From Phytophthora colocasiae (Eukaryota; Oomycota; Peronosporomycetes; Peronosporales; Peronosporaceae): a DNA stretch of 64,000 bases. Of the stretch, positions 50,342 through 59,619 are shown piece after piece. Under the pieces are notes generated by a model, which saw only the letters and a list, made by a program, of their open reading frames with translations, was not told where the DNA came from and searched no databases. The translations under genes and the position numbers were made by a program. The DNA is taken from the NCBI GenBank assembly GCA_018806915.1, contig JAGKQI010000059.1, forward strand, positions 930,001 to 994,000, given 5' to 3'. The first letter of the stretch is position 1; each line of letters opens with the position of its first letter.

Positions 50342-52055
50342 ATGCTCACCCGAAGGCTTGCTGGATATGCGCTGGTAGTGGTTTTTACTGGTGTCTCTAC
50401 TGTAGACGCCGCTACAGCGACGTCACACTCGACCAAGTCAGGTTTGCGGCCGTGGGTGGATGTAGACACCCCTTCAAGCGCACAGAGCTACACGTCGTCT
50501 CGAGGTGATACCTGGACGCTCACTATGAGCGACGAGTTCAATGTCGAAGGTAGAACCTTCGAAGCAGGCGACGACCACCTCTGGACAGCGATGGAACTCG
50601 CAGATGGCGTCAATTCAGCACTGGAAGTCTACTCCACCAATATGACAGGAACCGAGTGTGATACCGATGGCCGTTGCTACTTCTTCATCAACACAACAGA
50701 CGAAACGATAGAGGAGACGGTCTGGAATAGCTACATGTCACCACCAGGATACGAGACGGTGTATTTCTACTATCGATCAGGGATGGTACAATCTTGGAAC
50801 AAATTCTGCTTCCAAGGGGGTCTGGTTGAGGTCAAAGTGCAGCTCCCAGGAGCTGTCACCAATGCGTCGGGGAACCCAGATGTGGAAACAGGATCAACTA
50901 CAGTTCGCGCTGCTAATATCGACTATTACCCGACGTGGCCTGGCATCTGGTTGATGGGGAATCTCGGACGAGCTTTGTTTAGCGCGTCGACAAGTCGAAT
51001 GTGGCCGTACACGTACAACGAGTGCAACGAGACTCTCTTTTCCTCCCAGAACCAGCGAATCAGCGCATGCAACGACACCCCTGGGCACGGTTTGAACGCG
51101 AACCAAGGCCGTGGAGCGCCGGAAATCGATATCCTTGAGGGTGGAGGTACTGCTATTTCGTCGTCCATTCAGGTTGGACCTGGAATGCCCGATGACTTCC
51201 GAATGCTGACGGACAACACCACTGCGTCTTCATATTGCTTCTACAGCTACGCCTGTACTACCGAAGGCGCCAACAACCAGGACGTCCCGACTGAGTACTA
51301 CTGGGACCTCCGCGGCCACAAGTCCTGGTATCAGGGTCTTCGATATGGTGCCAACAACATCTGCGACGTGGAAGACGACGATATCCAGACGTTCGCTACC
51401 ATCAACGCTTCACTAGCTAAGGGGGTCACGGACAATGCCTGCACGATGGAGCTCTGCCCTGCTTCGTATGATGTTAATGGTGATATGGGGTACAAGGACA
51501 ACGGTACAGTGCACTGGGGAATCAACACTAACGGCACTTGTTTCCCCAAACAGAACGCTTACATGGGAGCGTACCTTTGCAGTCCTGGTAATACAAACTC
51601 GGAGTGTACAGCTTCTAGCGGATCCACCGACTCAAGCTCGGAATTCGCGTACCAAATGGACGCTATTTCCACTGACTGGGAAGTGCACATGGGCGCGTAC
51701 TTGGACTGGGTCACGTACACTGTTGAGTGGGTCACAGGGGACTACGGGTACGTTCGGTGGGAAGTGGAGAATCAAGTGATCTTTGAGATCCCTGCCGAAG
51801 CTCTAACAAACCCACCTCAAGACACAGCACAGATGAACCCTAAGAAGATCATGATCGAGGAACCGATGTACATCATCTTCAACGTCGCTTTGTCGAGCAC
51901 CTGGGGTTCGTCACCTCCTAACGCAGGCTCTGGGAGCTGTCGTGGTGATGGCTCGAGCTCTCAAGACAACGCAATCTGCGACTCGTTCCCCATGTACTTG
52001 AAGATCGACTATATCCGCGTGTACCAGGATACATCGGACAATACAGATATGGCGA

Positions 52056-52709
52056 GGAAAATAATTAATATCTGTTGTTCTAGCACTACCCACCTGTTAA
52101 AGTACTTCCAGGCCCCTATCCACCTGTTGTTAGTACCGCCAACCTGTTATCCTGCCAAATGCATTAGCATTCTATTTCATAGGTTACCGCCTTGAAACGA
52201 TAATCCATTGCGGTCCCGCATCATGAGGACTACTGCAATGAGAAGACTGGGGAGAGACTGCTTCGCCACTCTCCATGGTCGGGTCACACGCGCACTCACT
52301 GGGTAAAAAGGAAAATATAGATGCTTTTGTTTTGCTCACAGCGTGCAGTTCACGCTCTTGAGTAGATAAGATGCTGAAGCATCCACCGTGGTGGACATAT
52401 CCTTAAGAAATTTTCCTCGATTCTTGTGCTGTCGGTAGAACATAGATCAGGAACATGGACTTGATATAACCTTACAGGAGCTTCTATATGACTTAAGCGC
52501 CTCCATAGTTGAGTAAGGCCAGTCTTAGGAAGGAACGGTTTTCAATATCTGGTGAACGCTCGTCACCAACAGCTATTCATATTAACAGCAAAGCAGGGAT
52601 GAATACCTGTTGAAACGCAACAGGTTTGCGGTACTAACAACAGGTGATCAGTGACCAGGAGTACTGAACAGGTGAGCAGTGCTAAAACAACAGATAATAA
52701 ATAGCCGCC
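52056..52709. mobile_element. Mutator-like MITE in glucan copy D
   Basis: ATATGGCGA at 52047-52055 is repeated at 52710-52718, a 9-bp target duplication. The ends form diverged inverted repeats of about 100 bp, starting GGAAAATAATTAATATCTG on the left and GGCGGCTATTTATTATCTG from the right. They contain several CACCTGTT words, including a shared CACCTGTTGTTAGTACCG. It has no coding frame of note. The 9-bp duplication and GG ends point to Mutator. Confidence 0.88.
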
Positions 52710-52734
52710 ATATGGCGATCGGTTGCGATCCTTC

Positions 52735-53292
52735 CAGGGTTTGGTAATTTTCCGTAACTATTGCCGATATTGGCAATGTCATATTGCCATAATTTATTGC
52801 TCCTCAACCCCAATAACATGCAATTTTTTATACAGGTCAATCTTGGCCATAGCCAAATGTCGTTGACATGTGTGGTTGCTTTGCCAATGGATGGTAGCGA
52901 GAACTATCGCCAAACGGGTGGTGTGGCCACGTTTGCACACAGGGCACACGGGTTATTACAGTTGCTTGTCATTTCCTAACTGAATTATATTATATCAGTT
53001 GATTTGTGTGTTGTATGTATGATGTCGAGGAATTCGGACTATGACTTGTGTGTGTTGGTTGGAGAGGTTGGACGCGGTGGGAGGGTTCTCGAGGTAACCC
53101 CCTCCTGAATCCAGGCGCATCGACAGCAACCAACTCGTTCAAAAACTCATGAGAAAAGACGACATAGTGTCACATATTCATGTGACCTACTGACTTGGTT
53201 GACATTGTCGAAAAAATTGGCAATAACTCAATTATTTATTGGCTTGGATGAAGGCCTCCAATCCGTATGATATTGTATTTTTCCTATCCCTG
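52735..53292. mobile_element. hAT-type MITE in glucan copy D
   Basis: GATCCTTC at 52727-52734 is repeated at 53293-53300, an 8-bp duplication. The ends are short inverted repeats CAGGG...CCCTG, the common hAT termini. The subterminal word ATTGCC/GGCAAT recurs in both orientations near each end. At 558 bp with no transposase it depends on another element for movement. Confidence 0.9.
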
Positions 53293-53993
53293 GATCCTTC
53301 CTCACATCCGACCAAGAAATGGATCGAGGACAACATCGACGACTACACGGACACGGACAATCCGTACACTAAAGTGTCCGGCATGGCTTTTTGCAACTCG
53401 GACGACGACTGTACCATCGGTACTTCATCTGTGATCACTGGTACTTGCAGCTCGGACGGTCGATGCGAATGCTCTTCAGACTCCTGGACAGGCCCTCGAT
53501 GCACGGAAGTGGCCAGTGCAAGCGACGACGATACTTTGTTCGGTCCTCCGATCCTCGTGTCGATCCTGGTGGCAATTGTTATCATCGCAGTGGCAGTCAG
53601 CGTTGTACTGTACCAGCGATGGCAAGCCAAACAGACGAATCTCCGCCTACGAGCTCAGGAACAAGTCAAGGAGTTGAACAAAGCTGCGTCTTTGATGACT
53701 ACACCAGAGTCAAACACTAGCAAACTCGAGAAATCTGCGTCGGTGAACTTTAATGGCGAGCCAAGTGGTGGCAAGAAGGAAGACTATACTACCAACTTCG
53801 TCTAAAGCTAAGGACCCGTGTACTATAGTACTAGGGCTACGGCAAAACCCCTTTAATTATCATACCCTCCTTAAACCGATCCAAGTTGAACCTCTGAAAC
53901 TACATGTTGCCTTTCTTGCTTCTGGATGACCCCAGATGCTCACAAGTCACAGATTTTTCTTAATAAGAGTGTATCTCCATTGCTTCCACTACC

Positions 53994-55502
53994 ATGTCCA
54001 GTCCAAACCGCTTCGTGGCTGGGCCCAACTTCTACAACTATGACATGTACGGAGGACTTCGAGCCGGTGGATTGGTGCAATTCTTCTCCAGCGAGTTCAT
54101 TGGCTTGTTGGCCGCCACGTTCACGTCCTCATTCGTCTACATTGGCGCTCGTTACGGCCTATTAATCATGGTCAGCAGTAAATTGCAACTCACAGAAGAC
54201 CAAACCGAAGCGATGGACAGACTCGTGGAGGTTCCAGCCGCCTTGGCCTTCTTTGTGGGGCTGTACGCTGACGCAGTGCCGTTGTGGGGCTCCAGACGCA
54301 AGTCCTACATGGTTCTAGGCATGACGTTCAGTCTGCTGTGCTTGAGTCTGATTGGGCTCGGCTGTTTGTTTGCTGACGAATTGGAGAATGCCATTGGCAG
54401 TAGCTTCAGCTACATTATGATGCTGCTGATGGGCGGCGTCAGCTTCGGCTCCATGATCAACTTCTGCTCTGTGCACACGGCAGTAGTGACCTTATCCCAA
54501 CGTGAAAGTCTCGAGAGAAGAGGCGTGTTCCAAGCTGATTACTTGGTCGTGAGAGCTACAGGTCAAATATCAGCAAGGATGCTGGTGTATCTGATCCAGA
54601 ATGTCGTGGAGAAGTACGAGATCTCGTTGATCTTGGTGGCTTTGATGCCATTGTCATTGACCACGATCGCTGTTGTCATTGCAGGCCTGGACGAACCTCC
54701 AGCTTATCGTAAAGAGAGCTTAAGGTGCAAGTGTGAAAGCTACTGGAAACTCACCAAGCAGAAGGCAGTGTGGAGGATCTTAATGGTAATTGCCAGCTTC
54801 GCCTTCTTCTTGAACTTCGCCTTCCCATTGGTGACGCAGGCGTTAAGACAATGGACAGACACGACGGACAGCGCATCAGCACTGCTCAGTAACAGCTTAA
54901 GTGATCTGGTGATGATCCTGACGGTATTTATCTGGAGGTGGAGATTCCGTAACATGTTGTGGAAGAAGTTCTTCGCTGTGGCACCGATAATGACCATCAC
55001 TCCTCAACTGTTAATGGCGGTGTTGGTCATCCCAGGGCTGTATCGGAGTCCAGTGGTCTACATCATTCTCACTGGGTTAACTGGAGCGTCTTCAGGTGTA
55101 ATGGCACTAGTCCTGCTTGTTCCAGTGACTGAAATCATCGAGGAAGGCTCGGAAGGAGGTGTCGTAGGCCTCGCATTATCATTCAACACCATCTTTAAGG
55201 TCTTCGTAAGTACTTTGCTCACAACCATCCAGAGAGCGTCCTATTTCCCGTCCAACGAAGATCAAGATACAACACACAGACGCTGGTCAACCGCCATCCT
55301 GGAAATCGTCACGTGCTGTATCAACAGTTTCGTCTTCCTCGTCATCCCGATGCTCCCACTGCAGAAACTCGACGCCCAGTTCGTCCGCATGTACGGAGGC
55401 TTCACAGACAGCGCAGGAACACTCACTGCCGCCGCATTCCTTACGTCACTTGCCTATTGCGTCGCCTACAACGTCTACATCTTCAGCCAGGCCATCAACT
55501 GA
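53994..55502 (+). CDS. BT1/FBT-family membrane transporter (folate-biopterin transporter-like)
   Basis: A 502-residue polytopic membrane protein with about 12 hydrophobic helices. The family signature is at residues 85-106 (FFVGLYADAVPLWGSRRKSY), matching the BT1 pattern of a loop ending in RRKSY after helix 2. Oomycetes carry many such genes. Substrates of characterised members in other organisms include folates, biopterin and S-adenosylmethionine; which one this carries cannot be told. A Cys/Lys-rich cytosolic loop (LRCKCESYWKLTKQK) divides the two six-helix halves. ATG 53994 follows a pyrimidine-rich leader (TCCATTGCTTCCACTACC). It is 188 bp downstream of glucan copy D and 216 bp before the acyltransferase, all on the same strand. 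Confidence 0.88.
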   Translation: MSSPNRFVAGPNFYNYDMYGGLRAGGLVQFFSSEFIGLLAATFTSSFVYIGARYGLLIMVSSKLQLTEDQTEAMDRLVEVPAALAFFVGLYADAVPLWGSRRKSYMVLGMTFSLLCLSLIGLGCLFADELENAIGSSFSYIMMLLMGGVSFGSMINFCSVHTAVVTLSQRESLERRGVFQADYLVVRATGQISARMLVYLIQNVVEKYEISLILVALMPLSLTTIAVVIAGLDEPPAYRKESLRCKCESYWKLTKQKAVWRILMVIASFAFFLNFAFPLVTQALRQWTDTTDSASALLSNSLSDLVMILTVFIWRWRFRNMLWKKFFAVAPIMTITPQLLMAVLVIPGLYRSPVVYIILTGLTGASSGVMALVLLVPVTEIIEEGSEGGVVGLALSFNTIFKVFVSTLLTTIQRASYFPSNEDQDTTHRRWSTAILEIVTCCINSFVFLVIPMLPLQKLDAQFVRMYGGFTDSAGTLTAAAFLTSLAYCVAYNVYIFSQAIN

Positions 55503-55718
55503 GACCGCATGTCAAAAGGTGGGAAATGTCGCAGTACCCTAAAGAACTAATATCGACAATCATTCCCATCTTCAATACCAAGCAGAAAACTATTCTGAAC
55601 TATGTTTTACAACTTTATAACTTAATTCCTCTGTAAAAGCTATTGAGCCGATGTATCTCTTTAGTCGAGGACAACTTCAAGAGCTATTCCGCCCTTCCTC
55701 CTCCCCATCAAGACGTTA

Positions 55719-56980
55719 ATGAGTCGAAGTGACGAGTCTCAAGCCGCTGTGAAGCGTCCAAGTGCCCATGCAGGTTCATTACCAGAACCAGAAGCTGAAT
55801 TAACCCTTAACCTCGCTGTACACCCAAGTACCAAGTACGAGACGTCTGGAACGTGGTTCGGATGTGTCATAGGCTGCAGTTATCTGCTTCTCCTCGTTGT
55901 CTGTGCGTTCCTCAATGCTGCATTTGTACTGTGGCCTCTGATGTTGTTGCGTTGGGGGTGTAGACTGCCAATTCGCACTTGTCGCCGAGTTTTCCGGTTC
56001 CTAGAGGACAATTTCTTCGCCATGTTAAGTGGATTGTTGGAACTGGTTGGAGGTGTGAAAATGGTCATTACAGGAGACGAAGAGCTGCAGTTTAACGCAC
56101 AAGACAACATTTTATTAATCTGCAATCATCGCAGTGAAGTGGACTGGATCTTCTTCTGGAATTTGGCAATTAGACTCGGCGTTCATGATCGAATCCGAGT
56201 CATGATGAAGAGCATCATTCGATACGCCCCCGGTGTGGGCTGGACGATGCTACTGCTGGAGTATCCGTACATTAACCGCAACTGGGCTACAGACCAAGAA
56301 CGGTTGGCTAGGGTGATTCAGTCTTACAAGGATGCGGACATTGGTTCGTGGCTGTCGATGTTCCCGGAAGGAACGGCGCTGTATGACAAGACACTGGAGA
56401 AGAGCCACGAGTTCGCAGGGAAACAAGGAGAAGCTAAATGGAACTATGTTCTACAGCCGAGAGTCAAAGGGTTTGAACTCTGCGTGGATAAATTGGATCC
56501 GGAGTATATTGTGGACCTCACAGTCGCGTATCCAGAGCTCATGAAAGGCGTTCGACCGTCACCTGTACGTTTTGTTCGATGAGGTTGGAAAATAATACCT
56601 ATTGCTAATTATTACTCAATTGTTTGTAGGTGCGGTTTGTCCGAGGACAATTCCCGACGGAAGTTCACATGCACGTGAAGAGATATCACCGCTCAACACT
56701 GACAGAGCACAAGGACCACATGGATCAATGGTTGAAAGATCGGTTTGCCGAAAAGGAGGAGCGTCTCCAACGTTTCTACGAGACTGGAGCGTTTGAAGGG
56801 AAGCCATGTGTGCGACAGGAGCTTCCGTTGTGGCGTTCAGTGGTTCCTGGCACACTTTTCAACCTCGCACTATGTGGTTTAGCTCTCTACTGGCTAATTT
56901 CCTCCCCACTCACTGCATGCACGTGGTTCGCGCTTTGCACTGCTCTCTCAGTGCTCCAAGCTCGCAACTTCGGTAACTAA
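55719..56980 (+). CDS. 1-acyl-sn-glycerol-3-phosphate acyltransferase-like (LPLAT/PlsC), one intron
   Basis: Transfers an acyl chain to lysophosphatidic acid or a related lysophospholipid in the ER membrane. Exon 1 is 55719-56564, the intron 56565-56629 (GTACGT...TTTGTAG, branch-like CTAAT), and exon 2 56630-56980, giving 398 residues. Membrane helices lie near residues 47-78. The catalytic motif NHRSEVDW (H137, D142) and the substrate motif FPEGT (214-218) are in place, as in the AGPAT3-5/LCLAT1 group with its C-terminal extension. A last pair of hydrophobic segments lies near the C-terminus (LFNLALCGLALYWLIS). The intron's first 20 bases nearly repeat the first 20 of exon 2, so two alternative 3' or 5' choices would code similarly. 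It lies between the two BT1 transporters. Confidence 0.9.
56565..56629 (+). other. 65-bp intron with direct repeat across its boundaries
   Basis: Intron start GTACGTTTTGTTCGATGAGG and exon-2 start GTGCGGTTTGTCCGAGGAC are similar, and both read V-R-F-V-R in frame. GT-AG ends and an internal CTAAT fit a spliceosomal intron. Reading through would meet a TGA after V-R-F-V-R. Confidence 0.8.
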
Positions 56981-57082
56981 AGACCCACAGAGCTCGGTAT
57001 GGCTTCAGCTGGTATTATTTTAGCGCTATGAAACCTATGAAAGCTGCAACAAGGGGGTCCATTGAGCTTAGGAGCTTCACTT

Positions 57083-57409
57083 TCATTTGCGGTTTGGAGA
57101 TGTCATCCGCCACTTTTCCGAATTGCGTTCAGGCGCTTTGGCATCGCCACCGCAGCGAAGACCCAACTGGATGCAGCGTTTCTGGACGTCGAACGGAGTT
57201 TTCCCAGGTAGTCGAGCAGCCAACATGTGCGCCGTATCCGACTGTTGACCACGTAGAAGACTCTCTTCTTCGTTGGAGAAGACGACTTCGTTCACTTGCG
57301 GACGAGAAGAAGCCTGTCGATAGGCCTGAGTACCTTCGAGCTTACTGGTTCGTCCATTAATGTCGGTGATAGCCACAAGGACCAGCACTAGCACAGTCAG
57401 GAGCTTCAT
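57083..57409 (-). CDS. Small secreted protein, weak RxLR-effector candidate
   Basis: 108 residues with a clear signal peptide (MKLLTVLVLVLVAITDING, cleavage near 19). The mature part is hydrophilic and disordered at first; at residues 47-54 it reads EEESLLRG. Oomycete RxLR effectors carry an R-x-L-R about 30-60 residues from the start, followed by an acidic EER. Here L-L-R-G is at the right place but the first Arg is absent, and an acidic cluster comes before it rather than after. Two cysteines (RCIQLGLRC) lie near residues 81-89. It may be a degenerate effector, or an unrelated secreted peptide. It converges with the acyltransferase (102 bp between ends) and diverges from the next transporter. 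Confidence 0.5.
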   Translation of the reverse strand: MKLLTVLVLVLVAITDINGRTSKLEGTQAYRQASSRPQVNEVVFSNEEESLLRGQQSDTAHMLAARLPGKTPFDVQKRCIQLGLRCGGDAKAPERNSEKWRMTSPNRK

Positions 57410-57852
57410 TTTCGATGAGGTTTCGAGCTTGAAAAGACGCTGAAAAAATGCCTAAGAAAAGATAGTGCAACGTCATGACGCGCAAACATCAACCTGCTAC
57501 ATGAACATATCCGTCGACCTTTAATATTCATGTAATGGAGCTAAGGAACAGAAGATACGTTCATTGAGTGGCCAAGTGATGGCCACATTCCTCCATTCTG
57601 CCCGCACATTTGGACTAGCTTTTAGGCTTAACCCATATTAAAGAATATGTATGATCATCATGATAACATTCTTTTTCTGTTCAAATGAACTTACGAAACA
57701 GCATACAACTTCAACTTGCTGAACTCATGGATGGCTGCTCCCTGGACATTTCGCCTGACTCCTTCCTGGCCATTTCCTCTCTCTGACCCGCTACGTTAGC
57801 ACTTACACAACGAGTATTTCGCGATTCACCACTTGATACTTTAGTGTTTACA
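57410..57852. promoter_or_regulatory. Divergent intergenic region of the small secreted gene and BT1 transporter 2
   Basis: 443 bp between opposed starts. It contains the AT-rich stretch 57600-57700. TTCACCACTT at 57825-57834, about 20 bp before the ATG, is a loose initiator-like match. Nothing else is recognised. Confidence 0.35.
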
Positions 57853-59613
57853 ATGCAGGACCCTCATTTCCCCAGCGTTTCCGGTTTCCGACCAATTGTG
57901 CTCTACGACACTCGAGTGGACCTGATCGACGAATCCCTAACGCTTTCACGTTCCCGGAAGGAACAACTTCCCCACTTCTCCACACTTTCCAGTCGAGAAT
58001 TAGACGAAATCGATGCCGAATGTGTATTATCCCCTGAGTTTCACGATCTTCACAATCAACAGTCTCCACCTCAACGAGAACGAAGATTCGCTGTAGGAGA
58101 CGTCATGTTTAACTATCGAGCTTTTGGGAGCTTAAGGAACGGTTTGGCTCCAATTGCTCTACTTAATCGGCGTCACGCAGGGCTCGCACTCTCCGCTTTC
58201 GCTTCAGGAGTAGTGGATGGAATTATCCGGACAGGATATCGTCCTCTGCTATTATCCGTCTTGAAGGATCAATTCCAGAAGAACTACAACGTACAAGTGA
58301 CTTTACTGGATTGGAGCAGCTTACTCTCTGTATTTCTTGGTCTTTTATCGGACTGTGTGCCGATTTACGGCACTCGACGTAAATCCTACATCGCTCTTGG
58401 GTGGATACTTAGCGCTGTGAGCTTCGTTTGTATCTGTGGAATTTATACCCAGCAGATTCGAGATGTTAAAGACCCTAAAGCCATGTTCGGACGTTTATTG
58501 GAGGCTTGGAGTGTCGTCGGTAGCTTCGCTTTGCAGCTTGTGTGGATCTCCATGTTGGCTCTTGTCGTAGGTTTCGGACAGAGGGAAGCTTTAACCGAAC
58601 GCGGAGGATTGGCGACGTTGTTCTTGGTGTTTTGGCAGGTTGGAATACTTGTAGCTCACTTGACAGTGGCTGAGTTTCAACAGAGTTTAACTGTGGCAAA
58701 CATCAGTGTTGCCATTGTTACAATTTCAGTGATGATGCTGCCTTTCGTGTTCTGGTTTCTTCATGACGATGAACAGGAAGCAGCAGCTACGTTGATAGCG
58801 TCGACAAAGCGAGTTGGGTTGGTCCCTGCACTACGCACTGGTGTCATTCAGTTGTGGGAGATTTGCCAGGAGAAAGTGACGTATCGAGTGTTGATGTTCC
58901 TGCTCATGTACGGGAGTTTACTCAAAGTCTACGATCCAGACGTGAACAAGGCTCTGGTTAGCTGGAGTGGCTTCTCTTTCAGTGATAATGGTGAAAACCC
59001 GTGGATTTTAGTGATTCAAAGCGCCGTAGAGCTCGTAGCATTGATTCACGCCAAGTGGAGGCTGCTGACTGTTGCTTGGAGGCAATTGGCTTGCATCGGC
59101 TCTGGGATCGTGGTGGTGGGGACAATTACTCAAGCTACAGTTATCTCCATGGATATTATCCGTGCCAAGTGGTTTTTCTTCATCTTCTTGGGGATAATTA
59201 GCTGGCCCAAGATGTGGATAATGGTGTTTATGGCCTTGACAACGACGGAAGTTGCCCATGTGGGTTGCGAAGCAGTCACAATGGGGGTCGTACTGTCAGG
59301 TTTAGCTCTCGGCACCTCAGCTTTGAATGTCATTGAGAAGTGGATAAAACAGGTCACAAACTCAACAAGTATCCAAGAAATGATCGACGAAGACTCCCAC
59401 GATACTCGAACTCACATCCTCCTCACTGCCGTCACTTATGCTGCTGTCAATTTACTCACAGTAGCAACTGTATTATGGCTTCCACGTTCCAAGCTTGAGA
59501 CTCAACAACTCCGAGCTTTCGGAGGCTACAGCAGGAAAGGAGCTGTGTTAATCCTGGTGTTTTTCTTGGTGCTTTTAGCACTTGTAGTCGTAGAAAACTT
59601 AGAGGTAATATAA
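57853..59613 (+). CDS. BT1/FBT-family membrane transporter 2
   Basis: 586 residues from ATG 57853 (a GTG 9 bp earlier is in frame but an unlikely start). It has a soluble N-terminal region of about 100 residues, longer than in the first transporter. Some 12 transmembrane helices follow. The BT1 signature is at residues 163-182 (LGLLSDCVPIYGTRRKSYIA), and a GQREALTERGG segment corresponds to SQRESLERRGV in transporter 1. The two are paralogues with modest identity. Substrate unknown: folate, pterin or S-adenosylmethionine-type compounds are carried by characterised relatives. It ends 6 bp before the end of the IQ-motif gene on the other strand, so their 3' UTRs must overlap. Confidence 0.88.
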   Translation: MQDPHFPSVSGFRPIVLYDTRVDLIDESLTLSRSRKEQLPHFSTLSSRELDEIDAECVLSPEFHDLHNQQSPPQRERRFAVGDVMFNYRAFGSLRNGLAPIALLNRRHAGLALSAFASGVVDGIIRTGYRPLLLSVLKDQFQKNYNVQVTLLDWSSLLSVFLGLLSDCVPIYGTRRKSYIALGWILSAVSFVCICGIYTQQIRDVKDPKAMFGRLLEAWSVVGSFALQLVWISMLALVVGFGQREALTERGGLATLFLVFWQVGILVAHLTVAEFQQSLTVANISVAIVTISVMMLPFVFWFLHDDEQEAAATLIASTKRVGLVPALRTGVIQLWEICQEKVTYRVLMFLLMYGSLLKVYDPDVNKALVSWSGFSFSDNGENPWILVIQSAVELVALIHAKWRLLTVAWRQLACIGSGIVVVGTITQATVISMDIIRAKWFFFIFLGIISWPKMWIMVFMALTTTEVAHVGCEAVTMGVVLSGLALGTSALNVIEKWIKQVTNSTSIQEMIDEDSHDTRTHILLTAVTYAAVNLLTVATVLWLPRSKLETQQLRAFGGYSRKGAVLILVFFLVLLALVVVENLEVI

Positions 59614-59619
59614 TTCCAG

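Larger units (their letters stand above)
50342..53805 (+). pseudogene. GH16 SKN1/KRE6-like beta-glucan gene split by two MITEs (copy D)
   Basis: I start at ATG 50342 (MLTRRLAGYALVVV), where a signal peptide begins; upstream in-frame ATGs lack conservation. The GH16 domain is complete with the same E-I-D-I-L-E catalytic block and [10 protein letters not shown]. After VYQDTSDNTDMA (52054) the frame enters a MITE and stops at 52193-52195. The next 16 to 25 bases of the gene are at 52710-52734 (reading A-I-G-C-D-P). A second MITE follows, and the gene resumes at 53293 with [15 protein letters not shown]-like cysteines (CNSDDDC ... [13 protein letters not shown]), a transmembrane helix and the tail KEDYTTNFV. 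No other damage is seen on either side, so both insertions are fairly recent. Confidence 0.92.

Noticed and set aside
52055..53292. The interruption of glucan copy D as a large intron
   Set aside because: The interruption consists of two elements with their own inverted ends and exact target duplications, and no GT-AG pair rejoins the frame cleanly.
57360..57409. Calling the small secreted protein a true RxLR effector
   Set aside because: The first Arg is missing and no EER follows, so the motif requirement is not met.
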